Positions 11,507 to 23,339 of a DNA stretch of 64,000 nucleotides are shown here, one piece after another. The stretch spans positions 110,205,977 to 110,269,976 of the forward strand of contig CM043949.1 in NCBI GenBank assembly GCA_014529385.2. Direction: 5' to 3'. The position numbers were made by a program, and so were the translations under genes. The stretch comes from Adiantum capillus-veneris (lineage: Eukaryota; Streptophyta; Polypodiopsida; Polypodiales; Pteridaceae). The notes below the pieces were generated by a model. It searched no databases and was not told the DNA's origin. It worked only from the letters and a program-made list of their open reading frames with translations. Numbering within the stretch: the stretch's first letter is position 1; each line of letters opens with the position of its first letter.

Positions 11507-13297
11507 CTACTCTATGTTAGTGCTAGCTTGAACATATTTTGCTTGCAATTGTTTGCCACAGAGTTTTCCCTTGCGTAAGCGCACCCATATAGATCCAAGC
11601 ACTTTCACAATAATAATTTTCATTGTTTTAAAAAACAAATTTTCAATGTTTCTTGCACATCGTCTATCCACATTTTTAAGCTCCCATTGTGCTACTTTTT
11701 GGTATTTTTTCTTCTCCAACACATGATACTTTCTTCTTTGACCAAAAAACAATGTTGAGAATGACAACTCCTCACAAGATTCATCATCGAAAATGCTCAG
11801 AGGGCTAAATCCCTCACAATGTGCTATACTTGCAACTTGTGAATTATGGTCCACAACTTGTTGAGCGGAGTAGATACCGTGCACCAAAGTGTCTGTAGAA
11901 TGATTATCGTCTTCAAGATCTTCTTGATGTGGACTGCGACACACATCTGCATGGATTGTGAAACTAGATGACCAAGACATATCGATAGAAACACCATGCT
12001 CAATGTACAAGGAAGTGCTCAATAGGTCAACCAAAGCTTGAAGTACACAATTTGGCCGCACAATGCCACTCAAGTAGGCATGATCATAATCAAGCTTACG
12101 CTTTATCTCAACTAGAATTGAAGCTTGATCACTCGAGAAGAGTGGTAACACTCTTTGTACTCGCGACAAATCTACCATTACATTCACAATGCTTCTGTGT
12201 AAACCAAATTGACCTTCGAAGTTGAGTTCTCGAATTTGTGCGAATGGTATGCGCAATGATACAAGACGACTCTCCACTGAATTCAACCTTTCTACACTGG
12301 ATATTTTGACACTAAAAGTCATCTCTCTTCTCATGCAAAATAGTGGTTCCTCTTGTTTTTTCAATGCGACCTTGCACGGGTGACACGCTCGAAGCACCTT
12401 ATCGTCAACTACCGCGATTGATTTTATTTTTTTGAGAAGCAATAACTCCACCTTTGACATGCCATGCAAACTTTGACGAAACATAAGTGAACCACATGAA
12501 GCACAATCAAAAGAAGGGGTATCCTCGATGATCTTCGCATATTGTGAAGTTCTACTAGATGAAACTGTAGAGATTCTTTGATGTTTTTGAGATGACTTGG
12601 ACATATTGTAAATTTTGGTTGTGACTTGCTTAAGCGTAAAGGTGTTGGGATATAGACTCAAGAAAGTAGATGCAATTTGCTGAGCAGCAACAATATGGTT
12701 GTCGACAAGTGAAGCTAGAGACAAACTAGCCTCTTTAGTCCATACACATCGTTTATGTTTAGGTCGATCAAAACCAGCAGGAAACCATAAAAAATCACTA
12801 TGCAAACTCAGCACGACCAAAGATGACAAAGTGGATGAAGATGGACAGTCATGTGCAGCAAAGGAGCGAACTTCTCGCATAACCTCACCTTGGTAAAAGT
12901 AAAGTTTACACGCAGCAGAAAACATCCTGCACATTATATCAACCAAGTGTACGCTTAACATCATTGAGGATTGGCGACTGGACAAGAGAGAGATTATAAA
13001 TTCTCTTTGATCAAAAGAGGGCGATTGAAGACTTATGATCCAAGGCTGCACCCAAATTTTCAAAATGTCTTCATTTCTGAATGCTATTTGCTCTACAATA
13101 ACATCAACTAGTTTGGACTCAAGAGATTGCAACGAGACGCTCAAGTTAAAAAGATGAAGTAAGCTTAGCAAAACATCTTTGTTGCCAGGAAAGTTACATA
13201 TAAATATGGGATCAAGGTACAATCTTTTACTTTCTGCCCACAAAATGAGATCACTTGCCATTTCACAAAAAGTATAGCGTAACAAAGAGCAACACAA
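11507..13297 (-). pseudogene. Helentron N-terminal region (DUF6570-like part)
   Basis: A long open segment, about 590 codons, in the same frame as the Rep domain and separated from it by one TAG at 11,507-11,509. Its middle shows L-N-S-V-E-S-R-L-V-S-L-R-I-P-F-A-Q-I-R, the family pattern of the region ahead of Helitron Rep domains (DUF6570). A zinc-ribbon-like pair C-A-S-C and C-H-P-C lies upstream of it. The first methionine codon is at 13,261-13,259. The first 200 residues are not recognised. The frame is also continuous with the end of the RPA gene except for the single TAG at 13,298-13,300. Confidence 0.65.
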
Positions 13298-15071
13298 CTA
13301 AGCACCTTTGAAAGCAGTAACCTGACCTGACTTGTCAATAGTGAACCAACCAGACTTCTTAATGTTCAAGAGTGAAGATTTTAAATCCACCAAGCTTTGC
13401 TCAAAGAGATGCAGAAATGGATGAGAGAATCCAAGTATGGAGTCGACTACAGCACCTTGTAAAATAACACCAACAGCCTCTCCATCTTGAGAATATAATT
13501 TGGCAGGTAACACATGTTGCTTATTGATTGTAGATTGTCTTTCACATGAGTAGCAAATTGGATTGCTAGCTTGGCGGCTTACATTCAAACCTTTGCACGT
13601 GCCACAAGAGAACTCCACATCCAAGCTGTTCACACTCACAATCTCCAAAGTTCCAAACACCTACCAATTTCACATTTACCAATCAGGATTATAGCGATTT
13701 TGATTTGATATGCAATAAAAAAATTACCTTTTTCCCAAAGCCTAAATTCGAGACTTGTTTATGCAAGTAATTAATTTTGAAAGACATCATCCAATGAAGG
13801 AGGCAATGGACACAAGATTGTAGCATCGACGACATTTAGAGTGTTCGACAGGTGCTTGAAGACGTTGATGTTACGAGCAACACAAGTGTAAAATCCCTTT
13901 TCTTTAACCTCTTTGACCATAAGTTGATAGTCAAGGCACCGTGTTGGGACAAACAAAGCTGCCATAAAACAAGTCTCAGGAAAGAGATATGCACTATAAA
14001 TTTAAAGGCTAGCCAACACTTACACTAGTTCGATCACTTGTTGACGGACCATCTGCAATAGTCAATCAAAAACTAGGAGTGCCATCACTTCTAGTTGCAT
14101 TCTCTATTTTGACGACGATGAACGCAATTGTTGCCAGCGACTTGTTGGCATTGGAACTTTGGGCCAACAGCTCTTTGATCTCTAGTTATGGATAAAGGTA
14201 GAGGCAACACTCAAAAGGCTCTGCCTTAACAACCAAAGTAGTTGCATCTGCATACAAAGCCCACAAACAGGTACCGCCGTCTTTTGCAACAGCCCTTTTT
14301 ACACATGCCCCCTCGATGCGCACATAATCATGGACAGCAAAGGCCTCAATAAAGTCTGAGAGGTATATCTCAGTCACAACAAAAGTCACAGTATGGCGAG
14401 ATTCTCTGTCAAGGAGGTCTGCACGTAGGTATCTACCAAAGTTAGACTTGGGTATTTTATAAGTACCATACTTACAGAGCACTTTCCCTTCTAATGCAAA
14501 TCTAAAATTTGCAGTCTCTGACAACTCGGAGATAGCTAAGTTTCTTAGGACAGGGGTTATGGCTAGCTGTGAAGAGAAAGATTCAACATTTAGCTCATCT
14601 TTCTCTTCGCCTATTTTTTTTATGAAAGGGGATGAGAATGAGGTATCTGCCAAGAACCTACTCGCCTTACCTAAAAAAAACCATTTGTGTGAGCAAAATA
14701 CTCTATCAATCAACAGAAAAAACAATAAACATTACCTCTAACTGTGAGCAAAGCCTTTTTTATAGCTGAGGAAGAGGCTTTGTTCAACTTTCCTCTTGGG
14801 CTAAGTTTTTTGCTGTGTGGGGAAGATTGAGAGATTTGATTGGGGTTTCGAGACAAAGGTGAAAAACCAGCAGCAGTGCTACACTTCGTACTCTCAAGAA
14901 GCTCTACTTGCAAGGAAGGTGCTTCTACACGCTCGGACTCAGACAATGCCTCATCAAAACTAAGATCTACAAACATATGCTCATGTCAATGCTCAAGATC
15001 ACATGCTCAAGGTAATCACAGCTCAAATAAAATCTTGTTAACATACTCACCCTTCATGGGAGTATCCATTG
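13298..15071 (-). pseudogene. RPA-like single-strand DNA-binding gene of the Helentron
   Basis: The gene starts at ATG 15,071 and is spliced. Exon 1 ends before GTGAGT, and the next exon follows a TTTGTAG acceptor near 14,966. Another intron runs from GTAATG near 14,736 to an oligo-T AG acceptor near 14,674. These joins keep the frame. The third exon has an OB-fold-like segment (F-R-F-A-L-E-G-K-V, then V-R-I-E-G). The last exon carries C-G-T-C and C-Y-S-C, as in the zinc site of RPA70 DBD-C. In-frame stops near 14,185 and 14,075 suggest decay. Plant Helitrons often carry RPA genes, probably to coat single strands during rolling-circle transposition. Confidence 0.7.
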
Positions 15072-15161
15072 TATGAGGTATATAAAGCTAGAATTGCAAG
15101 CAACTGTGAGCAAGAAGAGCTAAGGACTCAAGAAAAGCATATGTATATTGTGCAAGGAATA

Positions 15162-15174
15162 GTTATATATATAG
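15162..15174 (-). promoter_or_regulatory. Probable TATA box of the RPA gene
   Basis: The minus strand reads CCTATATATATAAC about 90 bases ahead of the RPA start codon, a normal distance for a plant TATA element plus a short leader. It is the only strong TATA-like element in the 150 bases upstream. Confidence 0.5.
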
Positions 15175-15179
15175 GAGCT

Positions 15180-17860
15180 GCATGAGTGGCAGAGGAGAGG
15201 AGTAGTGCATGTGTTTCTATAATGAGAGCCAATGCCTCACGTTCAGCATAGAGGCCAAGACCAAGAGAGATTGCAATAAAATGATGCAATATCTTTTCAT
15301 AAATGAGAAGGTATCATTTCACGTTTTCAAAGTAAGAGAGCACGTTTTTTGAGGGAAACTTTATTACCCGACTACGTGGCAATGAAAGTAAGCTCTAATT
15401 ATTTTATTCTTTTAAAAGAGTAAGTTGATATCTCACAATAAATCTAAATAAAATGACATTATAGTCAACATATATATACCAGGACGGAGTACTTATCATG
15501 GGCGACGTGTTTGGTTCAAGAGATTCTAAAATTATCAAAAGTTTTTTTTAAAAAATACAATTATTATTGTTAATATTAAAAGCTGTTGACTACATTAAAA
15601 GAACCTAGTTCTATTCAAAACCCTAATCTTTTAATAAATACATGTTTCTCAAAAAGAATATAAACCTGTCTGTTTTATAATATTAAAATTAGGATTCAGT
15701 ACAATAATATTTTCTTAGTTTTGATCAACATTTAATGTGTTATAATACCAAAAAGACTATTTTGCTCAAAAATTCTATACTAAGTTTGAAAAAAAATTAG
15801 CAACAACATATTTTCATAAGAAATTACTAAACAAAATTATGTACAAGAGCAATTAAATTCGGTCTATCTCATAAGCTTGACATTTGTCTTTCCCTATCCC
15901 ATCAGCTCGGAATAGAATACCCAACATGAAGGATGTAAATCCATAGTTGGCTATATGGTCATCATCACAGCTTATCCAGTAGTACCATTCGTTTTAATGC
16001 TCAGTCTGTTTTTATTCCATCTCTATTCATGTAGAGATGAATAGCAAATGAGCAGACATCACGGCATATCCCCGTTAAAATGAGAGTAAGCCGTAGATAA
16101 AAGGCTATATTTCTTTGCCTAAAGAGGCATAACAAAAATACTTTACTTTACAACGGAGGAACTTGACACATACAACATACAAAGCTAACCATAAGGACAA
16201 GACAGTAGGGGATCAAAAGGCTACTAAATCTCGCATCATCATGAAGAAGTAATTATATAAAAAAACATAACCAATTTTAAGCATCGAAGATGCTCACAGA
16301 AAACTAAACGGAAAATTTCTTTACTATTCCAAGATTAGCCTTGCGAAACTGAGAGATCAAAGTAAAATTCTTGATTACATAAATAGTTCTCATCACTCAG
16401 CTTAATCACAAAACAACCATGCATATTAGCAACTGGTGCATACAGGAAAAGCCTTGAGCTTCTTTAGCAGCCGCAAACCAGAATTGAACATGGTTAGAGC
16501 TGTACAATTAGCCAAGCTAATGGCTAGAGATCAACAACATGTGTGCAGGTACTCCAGAAAAGCTTTCATCAATAGATCTGCAGAGTCAAACCAGACGGTT
16601 GGTATAATAGATAACAAGAATTATCAAATCCGAATGTACTCAAGACTTAGAACACTAAGAAGAACAACCAAAGCAGAAGTAAATAAATAAATACATGGAC
16701 ATGAAACAAAGCCAAACATATCCGGCCCCAGCCCCTACCCGAAACCTCAACTTTATGTAAGCCTCAACATTATGTAAACTTTGACATTATCTAAAGGCAG
16801 AATTAGTGAACTTAACATCCTAATTAAATCTGCTCGCATTGCGTCCCAGTTCTTCTCAGCAGCCGGGTCCCAGCAGCCAACTCGATAGCTACCACTGCCC
16901 TGCAGTCCGAAACGATTACAAATACAAAATAAAAAGCATAAGCAAAGTAAGATAGACATGACACATTGAATCGAAAGGTAAATGCAGAAATATGCGCATC
17001 AACCAAGGCAGAAGAATACCATCTTCAAACACAAGCTCTTGAGATGTTCTTCACAGGCAAATACGCATTAAACTCAGGCCTGTGGAAGCGGCAGGAGGCA
17101 AGTCCCAATGGGCAAGCAGAGAAATCTACGCACGCTGGCTGATTCTGCACAATGGGCGAGTTGTCTTGGCATCGAAAGGCAGCTTCGGCAGCGGATTATA
17201 CACACGCTAAAGCTGTCGAGCAAAGGTAGCAGGGCTGACACCGTGCAGACCCATCGTAGTGTAGAAGCCCCATACCTGATACCTGATACAAGAAGAACAC
17301 ATAAGCCAAAGCAAAGAGAGAGAGAGAGAGAGAGAGAGAATCTTTGTGTGAGCGAAAGTGTATTGCGCAGCAAAGCAGTTCGCAAGGGCAGCGATGGCAG
17401 GATGACCTTACCTAGGGCAGGCCCTATGGGCCTCACTGCCTTGAAGACGTTTGCACAAGAGTGCCAAGCAACCGTCTCGACCCAAATGATGGGCTACTTG
17501 AAAACCTAAAGAGCGTGTCTTATCACCCCTCCAAAAATCATCATAAGCCAATAAAAATGCTACACATCGCCAACCCATATCCCTACCTCTACCAACCACT
17601 TAAGATACCCATTTTGTGCTCATAGTGGCCACATTCCCCACCACTTTAATCATGCCACAAAGCGGTGCTTGATTAAAAACCACAAAATGACCATAAAAAA
17701 AGAAAAATTATTTTAGTTAGCAAAAAGAGAAGTGATCTCTATAGCCTTTGCCCTTTGGGCAAGCAAAAAAAAAAAAAAAGGGACATTGAGGTCACCATAT
17801 TCTCTTTTGCTATTGAGGCGCGTCTAAGTTCACGCTCGTGATTTATGATTCACGTTCGGT
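15180..17860. other. Stretch without a supported gene
   Basis: 15,280-16,130 is AT-rich with many homopolymer runs. 16,130-17,520 is mixed, with short unrelated open frames on both strands that lack recognisable motifs, and a (GA)n tract at 17,311-17,339. The 5' end of the Helentron should lie near 15,200-15,600, but I could not define its terminus. An oligo-A run at 17,766-17,779 may mark an old insertion. Confidence 0.5.
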
Positions 17861-17871
17861 AGTAGTCGGTC

Positions 17872-17878
17872 TATAAAA
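17872..17878 (+). promoter_or_regulatory. TATA box of the ISG12-like gene
   Basis: TATAAAA lies 57 bases ahead of the start codon, leaving room for a leader of roughly 25-30 bases. Much of that leader is a (GA)n tract (17,916-17,933) running straight into ATG. Confidence 0.6.
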
Positions 17879-17934
17879 TGTTAATGAGGCGTTAGAGCAT
17901 CGAGAGATCAGATCACAGAGAGAGAGAGAGAGAG

Positions 17935-18821
17935 ATGCGGCTCAGCAGCAAGCTGGCGGCAATTGTGGCGGTATGGGTGCTACTGGTGGCGGGATCTGGA
18001 TCAGCGGGGGCAGGCGGATCGTGGTCAGAAGTGCGGAAATACGTCGGGGAGTTGCAGGTGCCAGCAGCAGCAGTGGGGCGTGCCGTGCTGGAGAGCGTAC
18101 AGGGTGTGGGTGATCGTGCAACTTCCACTATCGTGGCGAGTACGGAGGGTGTGGCAAAAGCTCTTTCAGGGTTTTCGGACTTCTGCTTCAGACGGGCTTC
18201 TACAGCGGCTGCTGATGCCGCTCCTGCAGCCGATGCAGAGCACCTGTCTGAAGTGGTGGAGGAGGAAATCCCAGCTGATCATCGAGATACAGATCAACAC
18301 ACACGTGATCCAGATGGAGAGAAACAGGGAGATGCAGAGAAAGATAAGGGAGGGAGGCTAATGAAGAGGGCGGCAATGGTAGCAGCAGCAGCAGCCGTAG
18401 GAGTTGCAGCGACGCCGCTATTAGTGCCAGCAGCGGTGGGGATGGCGGGATTTGGAGCAGGTGGGATCGCGAAGCCGCAACAATGATGAGCGCCTATGGG
18501 GGTGCGGTGCAAGCAGGCAGCATGTGTGCCGTGCTGCAGAGCGTGGGTACAGCGGGACTGGCGACGTCCACCATCGCAGCCACGGAGGGCGTGACTGCAT
18601 GCCTTGCAGGCGTTTCTGGCTTCTTGTTCAGACGGGCTCTTAAAAGTGATGATCAATATGGCCCGGAAAATAAGGCGGAGGAGACAGCCCCTAATTATTC
18701 GTGCTGCTGCTGCACTGAAAATAAGGCGGGGAGGGAGCCCCTAATTTGTCGACCTGCAAGCTACGGAGCGAGGCTGAAGAGCTGGCGAAATGCCGCAGCT
18801 GCTTTCGTGAGTAACCACTAG
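17935..18821 (+). CDS. Secreted ISG12/IFI6-27-like protein, one frameshift
   Basis: The product starts with a clear signal peptide (basic M-R-L-S-S-K, then A-A-I-V-A-V-W-V-L-L-V-A-G). A first half-module follows with V-L-E-S-V-Q-G-V-G and A-T-S-T-I-V-A-S-T-E-G-V, then a charged linker. The second module is complete: A-A-V-G-V-A-A-T-P-L-L-V-P, G-F-G-A-G-G-I-A, then M-M-S-A-Y-G-G-A-V-Q-A-G and V-L-Q-S-V-G-T-A-G-L-A. That glycine/alanine-rich helical pattern is typical of the ISG12 (Ifi-6-16) family of small membrane-associated proteins. A one-base shift is needed near 18,465-18,475, leading to a stop at 18,484-18,486 in the first frame. It may be a young pseudogene or a sequence error. Confidence 0.65.
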
Positions 18822-19119
18822 TTGTATTGTAATCGCAGTTGCTATATTGTATTGTAATAATATTGTCAGATACACCTACACCAAAAATAACATAAAATTA
18901 TGATATGATGTAACGTCACCAACACATAGATGGACGTGATAGCTGAAATAATCACAACATCGTTGCACAATTTGTGCTTCTAATCTAACTAATATAATGC
19001 AGAGAGGGTTCTTCAAGAAGTGCCACTTGGCTGTTGTAGGTAAAACCATAACATTATTTCAAAAAGAAAATTTTTGCGATGGCGATGCCAACTCTCACGA
19101 CTTCAAATATTTGATAACC

Positions 19120-19202
19120 AACTCATCGTTGGAGACGGTCCATCGTAGTTGTCCTCTGTAGTGCCCACCAACTCCTCTGGATTGCAGCTTTCATCAAGTA
19201 AG

Positions 19203-19265
<63 letters not shown>

Positions 19266-20640
19266 CTGCACAACATCCTTCATGGCCGCCCCTTTTCATT
19301 TCCCCCCCCCCCCCCCCCTTCTTCCTTTGTATGCCAAATGTGGTGCATGTTAGAAAGCGCAAAAGGTGCTTCAAGGACTTCCTGTCCAGAACATGTTAGT
19401 CAGGGGCTCTTGATAAAGATGCATTGTGGGGTTTGCCCAAAAGGGCAGGGCTAGCAAGTTCTGGGATTGGTGAAGCAAAGACAACTCTCCAAACACAATC
19501 ATGTGCATGTGGTACTAAGGAAAAACACTAATCTTGGTAAACAAATAACGAGTTTGACCGAGGAGCAGAGGAGCACAAGCCTCCCAGAGGGTAAAAGAAC
19601 TCAGAATTGGTCATGGCAAATGATGGCATCATGATGAGTGTAGCAGAATGAAGAGGGTGAGAAGACACCCAATTTGCTACACTTGAGTTTGAGACATCAG
19701 ACACAAATGGAGCTCGATTCCCATGTTGCTTACTTGACATTACAACACCATCATTATCTTGCAACATTGGTCTGCAATTCAAAGCAACCAGCTCCAGAGA
19801 GTAAAAGAACTCAGAATTGGTCATGGCAAATGCTGGCATCATGATGGTTTTAGCAGAATGAAGAGGGAGAGAAGGAACCCTATTTGAGACATCAGAAACA
19901 AATGGAGATCGATTTCCATTATGCTTACTTGACATTACAACATCATCACCATCTTGCAACATTGATCTGCAATTCAAATCAAAATCCGGCCTTGCCTGGC
20001 TCTCTCCTACTCCTTCATCAACCTGATTTAAATCCCAAACTGATTCAGGTGATCCATAGGTCTTCTGATACAACCATGGTCTACCAAAATTTGGAGTTGT
20101 ACCTTGATTTGAGGTAAATGATGTAGCTGCACTGCTTGAATTCAATCCCATGTCATGATCAGCAGATGCACTAATTCTGATATATATTTGCCCAATAGGG
20201 GCAGTGTCAGTAGGTGCATGGCTGTTTTTACGGATGGAATTAGTGAGGATGTCTCTCTCTGCTCAGCATCCTTCATGGCCGCCCCATTTCATTGCTTCAT
20301 GCTCGCCCTATTTGTATGTCAAATGTGGTGCATGTCAAAAAGCACAAAAGGTGCTTCAAGACCTTCTTATCGAGAACATGTTAGTGAGGGGCTCTCGATA
20401 AAGAGGTTTTGTCGTGGAATGGAAACTCATTGTGGGGTTTTTCCAAAAGGGCAGGGTTCATGGCCTCCCCATTTCACTGGTCCGCAATTCAAATCAAAGT
20501 CCGGCCTTGTCTGGCTCTCTCCTACTTCTTCATCGGCCTGATTTAAATCCCAAGTTGATTCAGGTCTTCTGAGACAACCATGATCTACCGAAATTTGGAG
20601 TTGTATGTCATAAAATCTAAGATCTAACCAACCCAAATGA
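19120..20640. repeat. Partial tandem duplication array
   Basis: Segment 19,320-19,450 (TGCCAAATGTGGTGCATGTT onwards) recurs at 20,310-20,460. Segment 19,570-19,770 recurs with differences at 19,800-20,000. A third unit at 19,975-20,050 recurs at 20,475-20,560. A (CT)n tract occupies 19,206-19,261, followed by a long C run. The layout suggests repeated unequal exchange of one ancestral fragment. Confidence 0.75.
19528..20151 (-). pseudogene. Open frame with internal repeats and D-L-N motifs, unrecognised
   Basis: A 207-codon open frame runs through the duplicated segments and contains two copies of a block of about 60 residues. Each includes M-L-Q-D-x-D, V-V-M-S-S-K, R-x-P-F-V-S-D-V-S-N, P-L-H-S-A, and A-M-T-N-S-E-F-F-Y. 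W-D-L-N-Q and D-F-D-L-N-C occur near the start and recur in a fragment at 20,427-20,636. D-F-D-L-N motifs occur near the C-termini of several plant nuclear proteins, but I cannot name a family. It is likely a duplicated gene fragment rather than a working gene. Confidence 0.35.
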
Positions 20641-21161
20641 TTTTCTCATATTAAACTGATCATTTAATGTGGGAGAATAAACAGGAACAAGGGTTAAGAT
20701 ACAGACATGTGCTTATAGATCTATCTCAACACAGGGCCAATGGTAAAGGGGCCCAAATGAGAGATGGTGTATCAAACAGCAAGGCTAAATAATGGAGCAT
20801 AAGACCTTAGGGTTAGCTTCATTGAAGACCTCCAATAGTTAGTGTAGAAATATTTTGACCTTAGATAAGCTAGGGTTGAGGTTGAGGTGGGAACACGAAC
20901 CAAGCTTAAGGTGCTTGAGGTGCTTGTCGTGCTTGATGACTAAGGTGCTTGAGGTGCTTGTTGATTGAGATGTTTGAGGTTCTTTTCATGCTTGAGATGC
21001 TAGGGCTGTACTTGAGGTGAGAACCCAACCCAAGCTTGAAGTGCTTAAGGGCCAAGCTTGTGGTGGGAACTGGGACTAAGCTTGAGGGGCTTGAGGTGTC
21101 AAAAGTCAAGATTCAATCCCTACAAGGAGGGGGTGAGCCCTACATGAGGGGGGATGAGAGA

Positions 21162-21211
<50 letters not shown>

Positions 21212-22010
21212 GGCATGCCTAGTACAAACAAAGCAAAAGAGACACTTGTCAAGTTCCTCCTCATGATGCCCTCATGGTGTGCCTGAAGCCTACTGGTTGG
21301 CCACCCAAGGGGTCCAATGATAATTTAGGAGGTTTAATCAATTGTCTTTACATTTATCAAGTTCTCTCTCTCAAAGGGGAAATGGGGACACTTGTCCCAA
21401 GGCTATCCTTGTTGCTTGTAATGCCTCTTGCTTGTGATTGGCTAGGCCTGGAGAGGTCCAATGAACTTCAAGCATGAGCTACAAGGGGGAGTCAACCAAA
21501 GCAAGCTAGGGGGTTTCTTGAGGGGTATACTCTCCCACACATACTCACACACACTCTCATTGTGCATTGTGCATTGCACAAAGTGCAAGAGCCCCCTCTC
21601 TTTCTCCAAGCAAGTAGAGGTTGAGAGCCTACACCAACACTCTTGGCTATGGAGTGTAAATCCAACCAAGATCCACGCTTCAATGCTTAAGATGGCCATC
21701 TTCATTACTATGCTATTATGTATGCTAGCAAGAAGAGTGATGATAAGTGAGGAACTAATTATTTCTCTTATGAAATGTTTCTTCTTCCTCTTCCCTACCT
21801 TCATTCCCTGCTATATAAGCTCTCTCCACCTTGGAAGGTGTTTGAGGTCTTGGGACTGAGGCGTAGGATAGTTAAAGCTTTCCACAAAGTTTATGTTATG
21901 ATTGTGATGCATGAAGCTTTCCATCTTCATTGCATCACCTAGGTCACAAGGAACACAAAGATTGTATTGTAACAAGTCTCTCTTAATGGGAGAAATCATA
22001 ATACAAATGG
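20603..22010. repeat. 1.3-1.4-kb dispersed repeat, copy 2 (LTR-like)
   Basis: Homologous to 603-1,905 in the same orientation, including the (CA)n tract (21,160-21,210 here), the ACACTCTTGGCTATGGA block near 21,636 and the short minus-strand pol segment with L-C-V-P-C-D-L-G-D-A-M-K-M at 21,811-21,999. It breaks off near 22,005, where the two copies stop matching. Confidence 0.6.
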
Positions 22011-22552
22011 AGATGTTTTTGAATTATGCAATGATGGTTACCGAGCTCAAAGTTGCAGATGCTCCAAATTGTGAAGTGTCTGAAGTGAATGAAGCTCAAC
22101 CTTACATGAATTTTTTAAATTTCTTGAATTTTGAACGCATAAATCATATTTTGCAGATGGACGATGTTGATTTTTATGATTCAATGTTGTCAGTCTCATA
22201 TTGTTTAGATCAAATTTTGCAAAACGATGATCAGGAGATGAAGGGTTTGAACCTAACTTTGCAAAATTCTTGTGGAGTTCAAAGGGATTTGATGTTTTGT
22301 ATTTTTTTCTTGCAAAAGTTGTAATCTTTGATGAGTAGAATGGTTGAATTGCAAAGAGAAGACCGTTTTCATTCTAGTTTTCCCAAAATGATGGATGTTG
22401 AAGAGGAGATATTTGTGGAGCATTTGGATCATATTTTTCGTGGTTCATGGAAGCAATTTTCTTATTTGAGAAGATGTTTTGGAGATATGTATGATGAATT
22501 TCATATTTGCAAAGAGATACAGTTTGCAAGAATGCAGTTTTCAGTCATGTAA
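22010..22552 (+). other. AT-rich open segment, unrecognised
   Basis: Two adjacent open stretches (to a TAA near 22,324, then 22,328-22,552) encode acidic, asparagine- and phenylalanine-rich sequence without known motifs. They begin exactly where the LTR-like repeat stops. They may be part of the element's internal region or chance. 22,553-23,335 contains nothing I can support. Confidence 0.25.
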
Positions 22553-23339
22553 AATTCAATATTGTAGAATTGAGGAGTGCAGATTTCAGGGATGCAAACG
22601 ATCCTGAACCTGAATTTGTCTATTTTTAATGATTTTTGGTGGAGTAAAAGCTTGATCATAGAACATTGGTTCTACAAGTTTTTTTTGTATGAGCTCTCTG
22701 GATGATGATTTACTTTTAATGGGTTCCCAACCTTGGCATGTTGCCAATATATGGTGCATTTGTAAATCACTCTTGATGCTGAGGTGGTGCACAAATTGGG
22801 ATATCAATGTAATCCTTTGGAAGTCTATGGGCGTTGTTTAGTGATTATGTAGTGTGTAGTTTGTGAATCTTGGATTAAGTTCCAGGAAATTTACCTCGCA
22901 CTCTATATGGTTATTAGCGCTAAGAATTTTTGAACAAGGGATTTGCGGGAATCGTGTCAAAAACATTTACTAGGAAAAACTTTTACCATCGGGTTGTGCT
23001 AGGTGTTAAACCCAACGTGGAGTAGTTTCATATTTTCAATTGAGTGTTTGTAGTTTTACAGGAGATGGTTAGGATTTGCAGTGAAAAAGGGACAAACCTC
23101 TTCATATAAGAAAACAACGGGTAATTCCCTGATGGTTGTAAAGTTTTGGACGTGTGGAATGAAGAAGAAGGAGAGGATTGATGCCCTGTGCAATGTTGAA
23201 TTCTTGTTTCTTTGCGTATTCATATTTCAATTCATATTCAAAAATGCAATCGCCTGACATATTCCTGATTCTTGCGTATGTGTTGAATGTTGTTTGTTAA
23301 GGGATTTTGTGAACGTAATGGAAGTAAGAATTGTTTATT

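Noticed and set aside
13150-13261. Faint likeness of the first residues of the Helentron segment to the end of a retroelement RNase H (W-A-E-S-K-R-L-Y-L)
   Set aside because: The resemblance covers few residues and lacks the A-D-x-L-S-R signature; the rest of the segment fits Helitron proteins.
17108-17509. Open frame in the region before the ISG12-like gene
   Set aside because: It crosses a (GA)n tract, overlaps an opposite-strand frame of similar length and has no recognisable feature.
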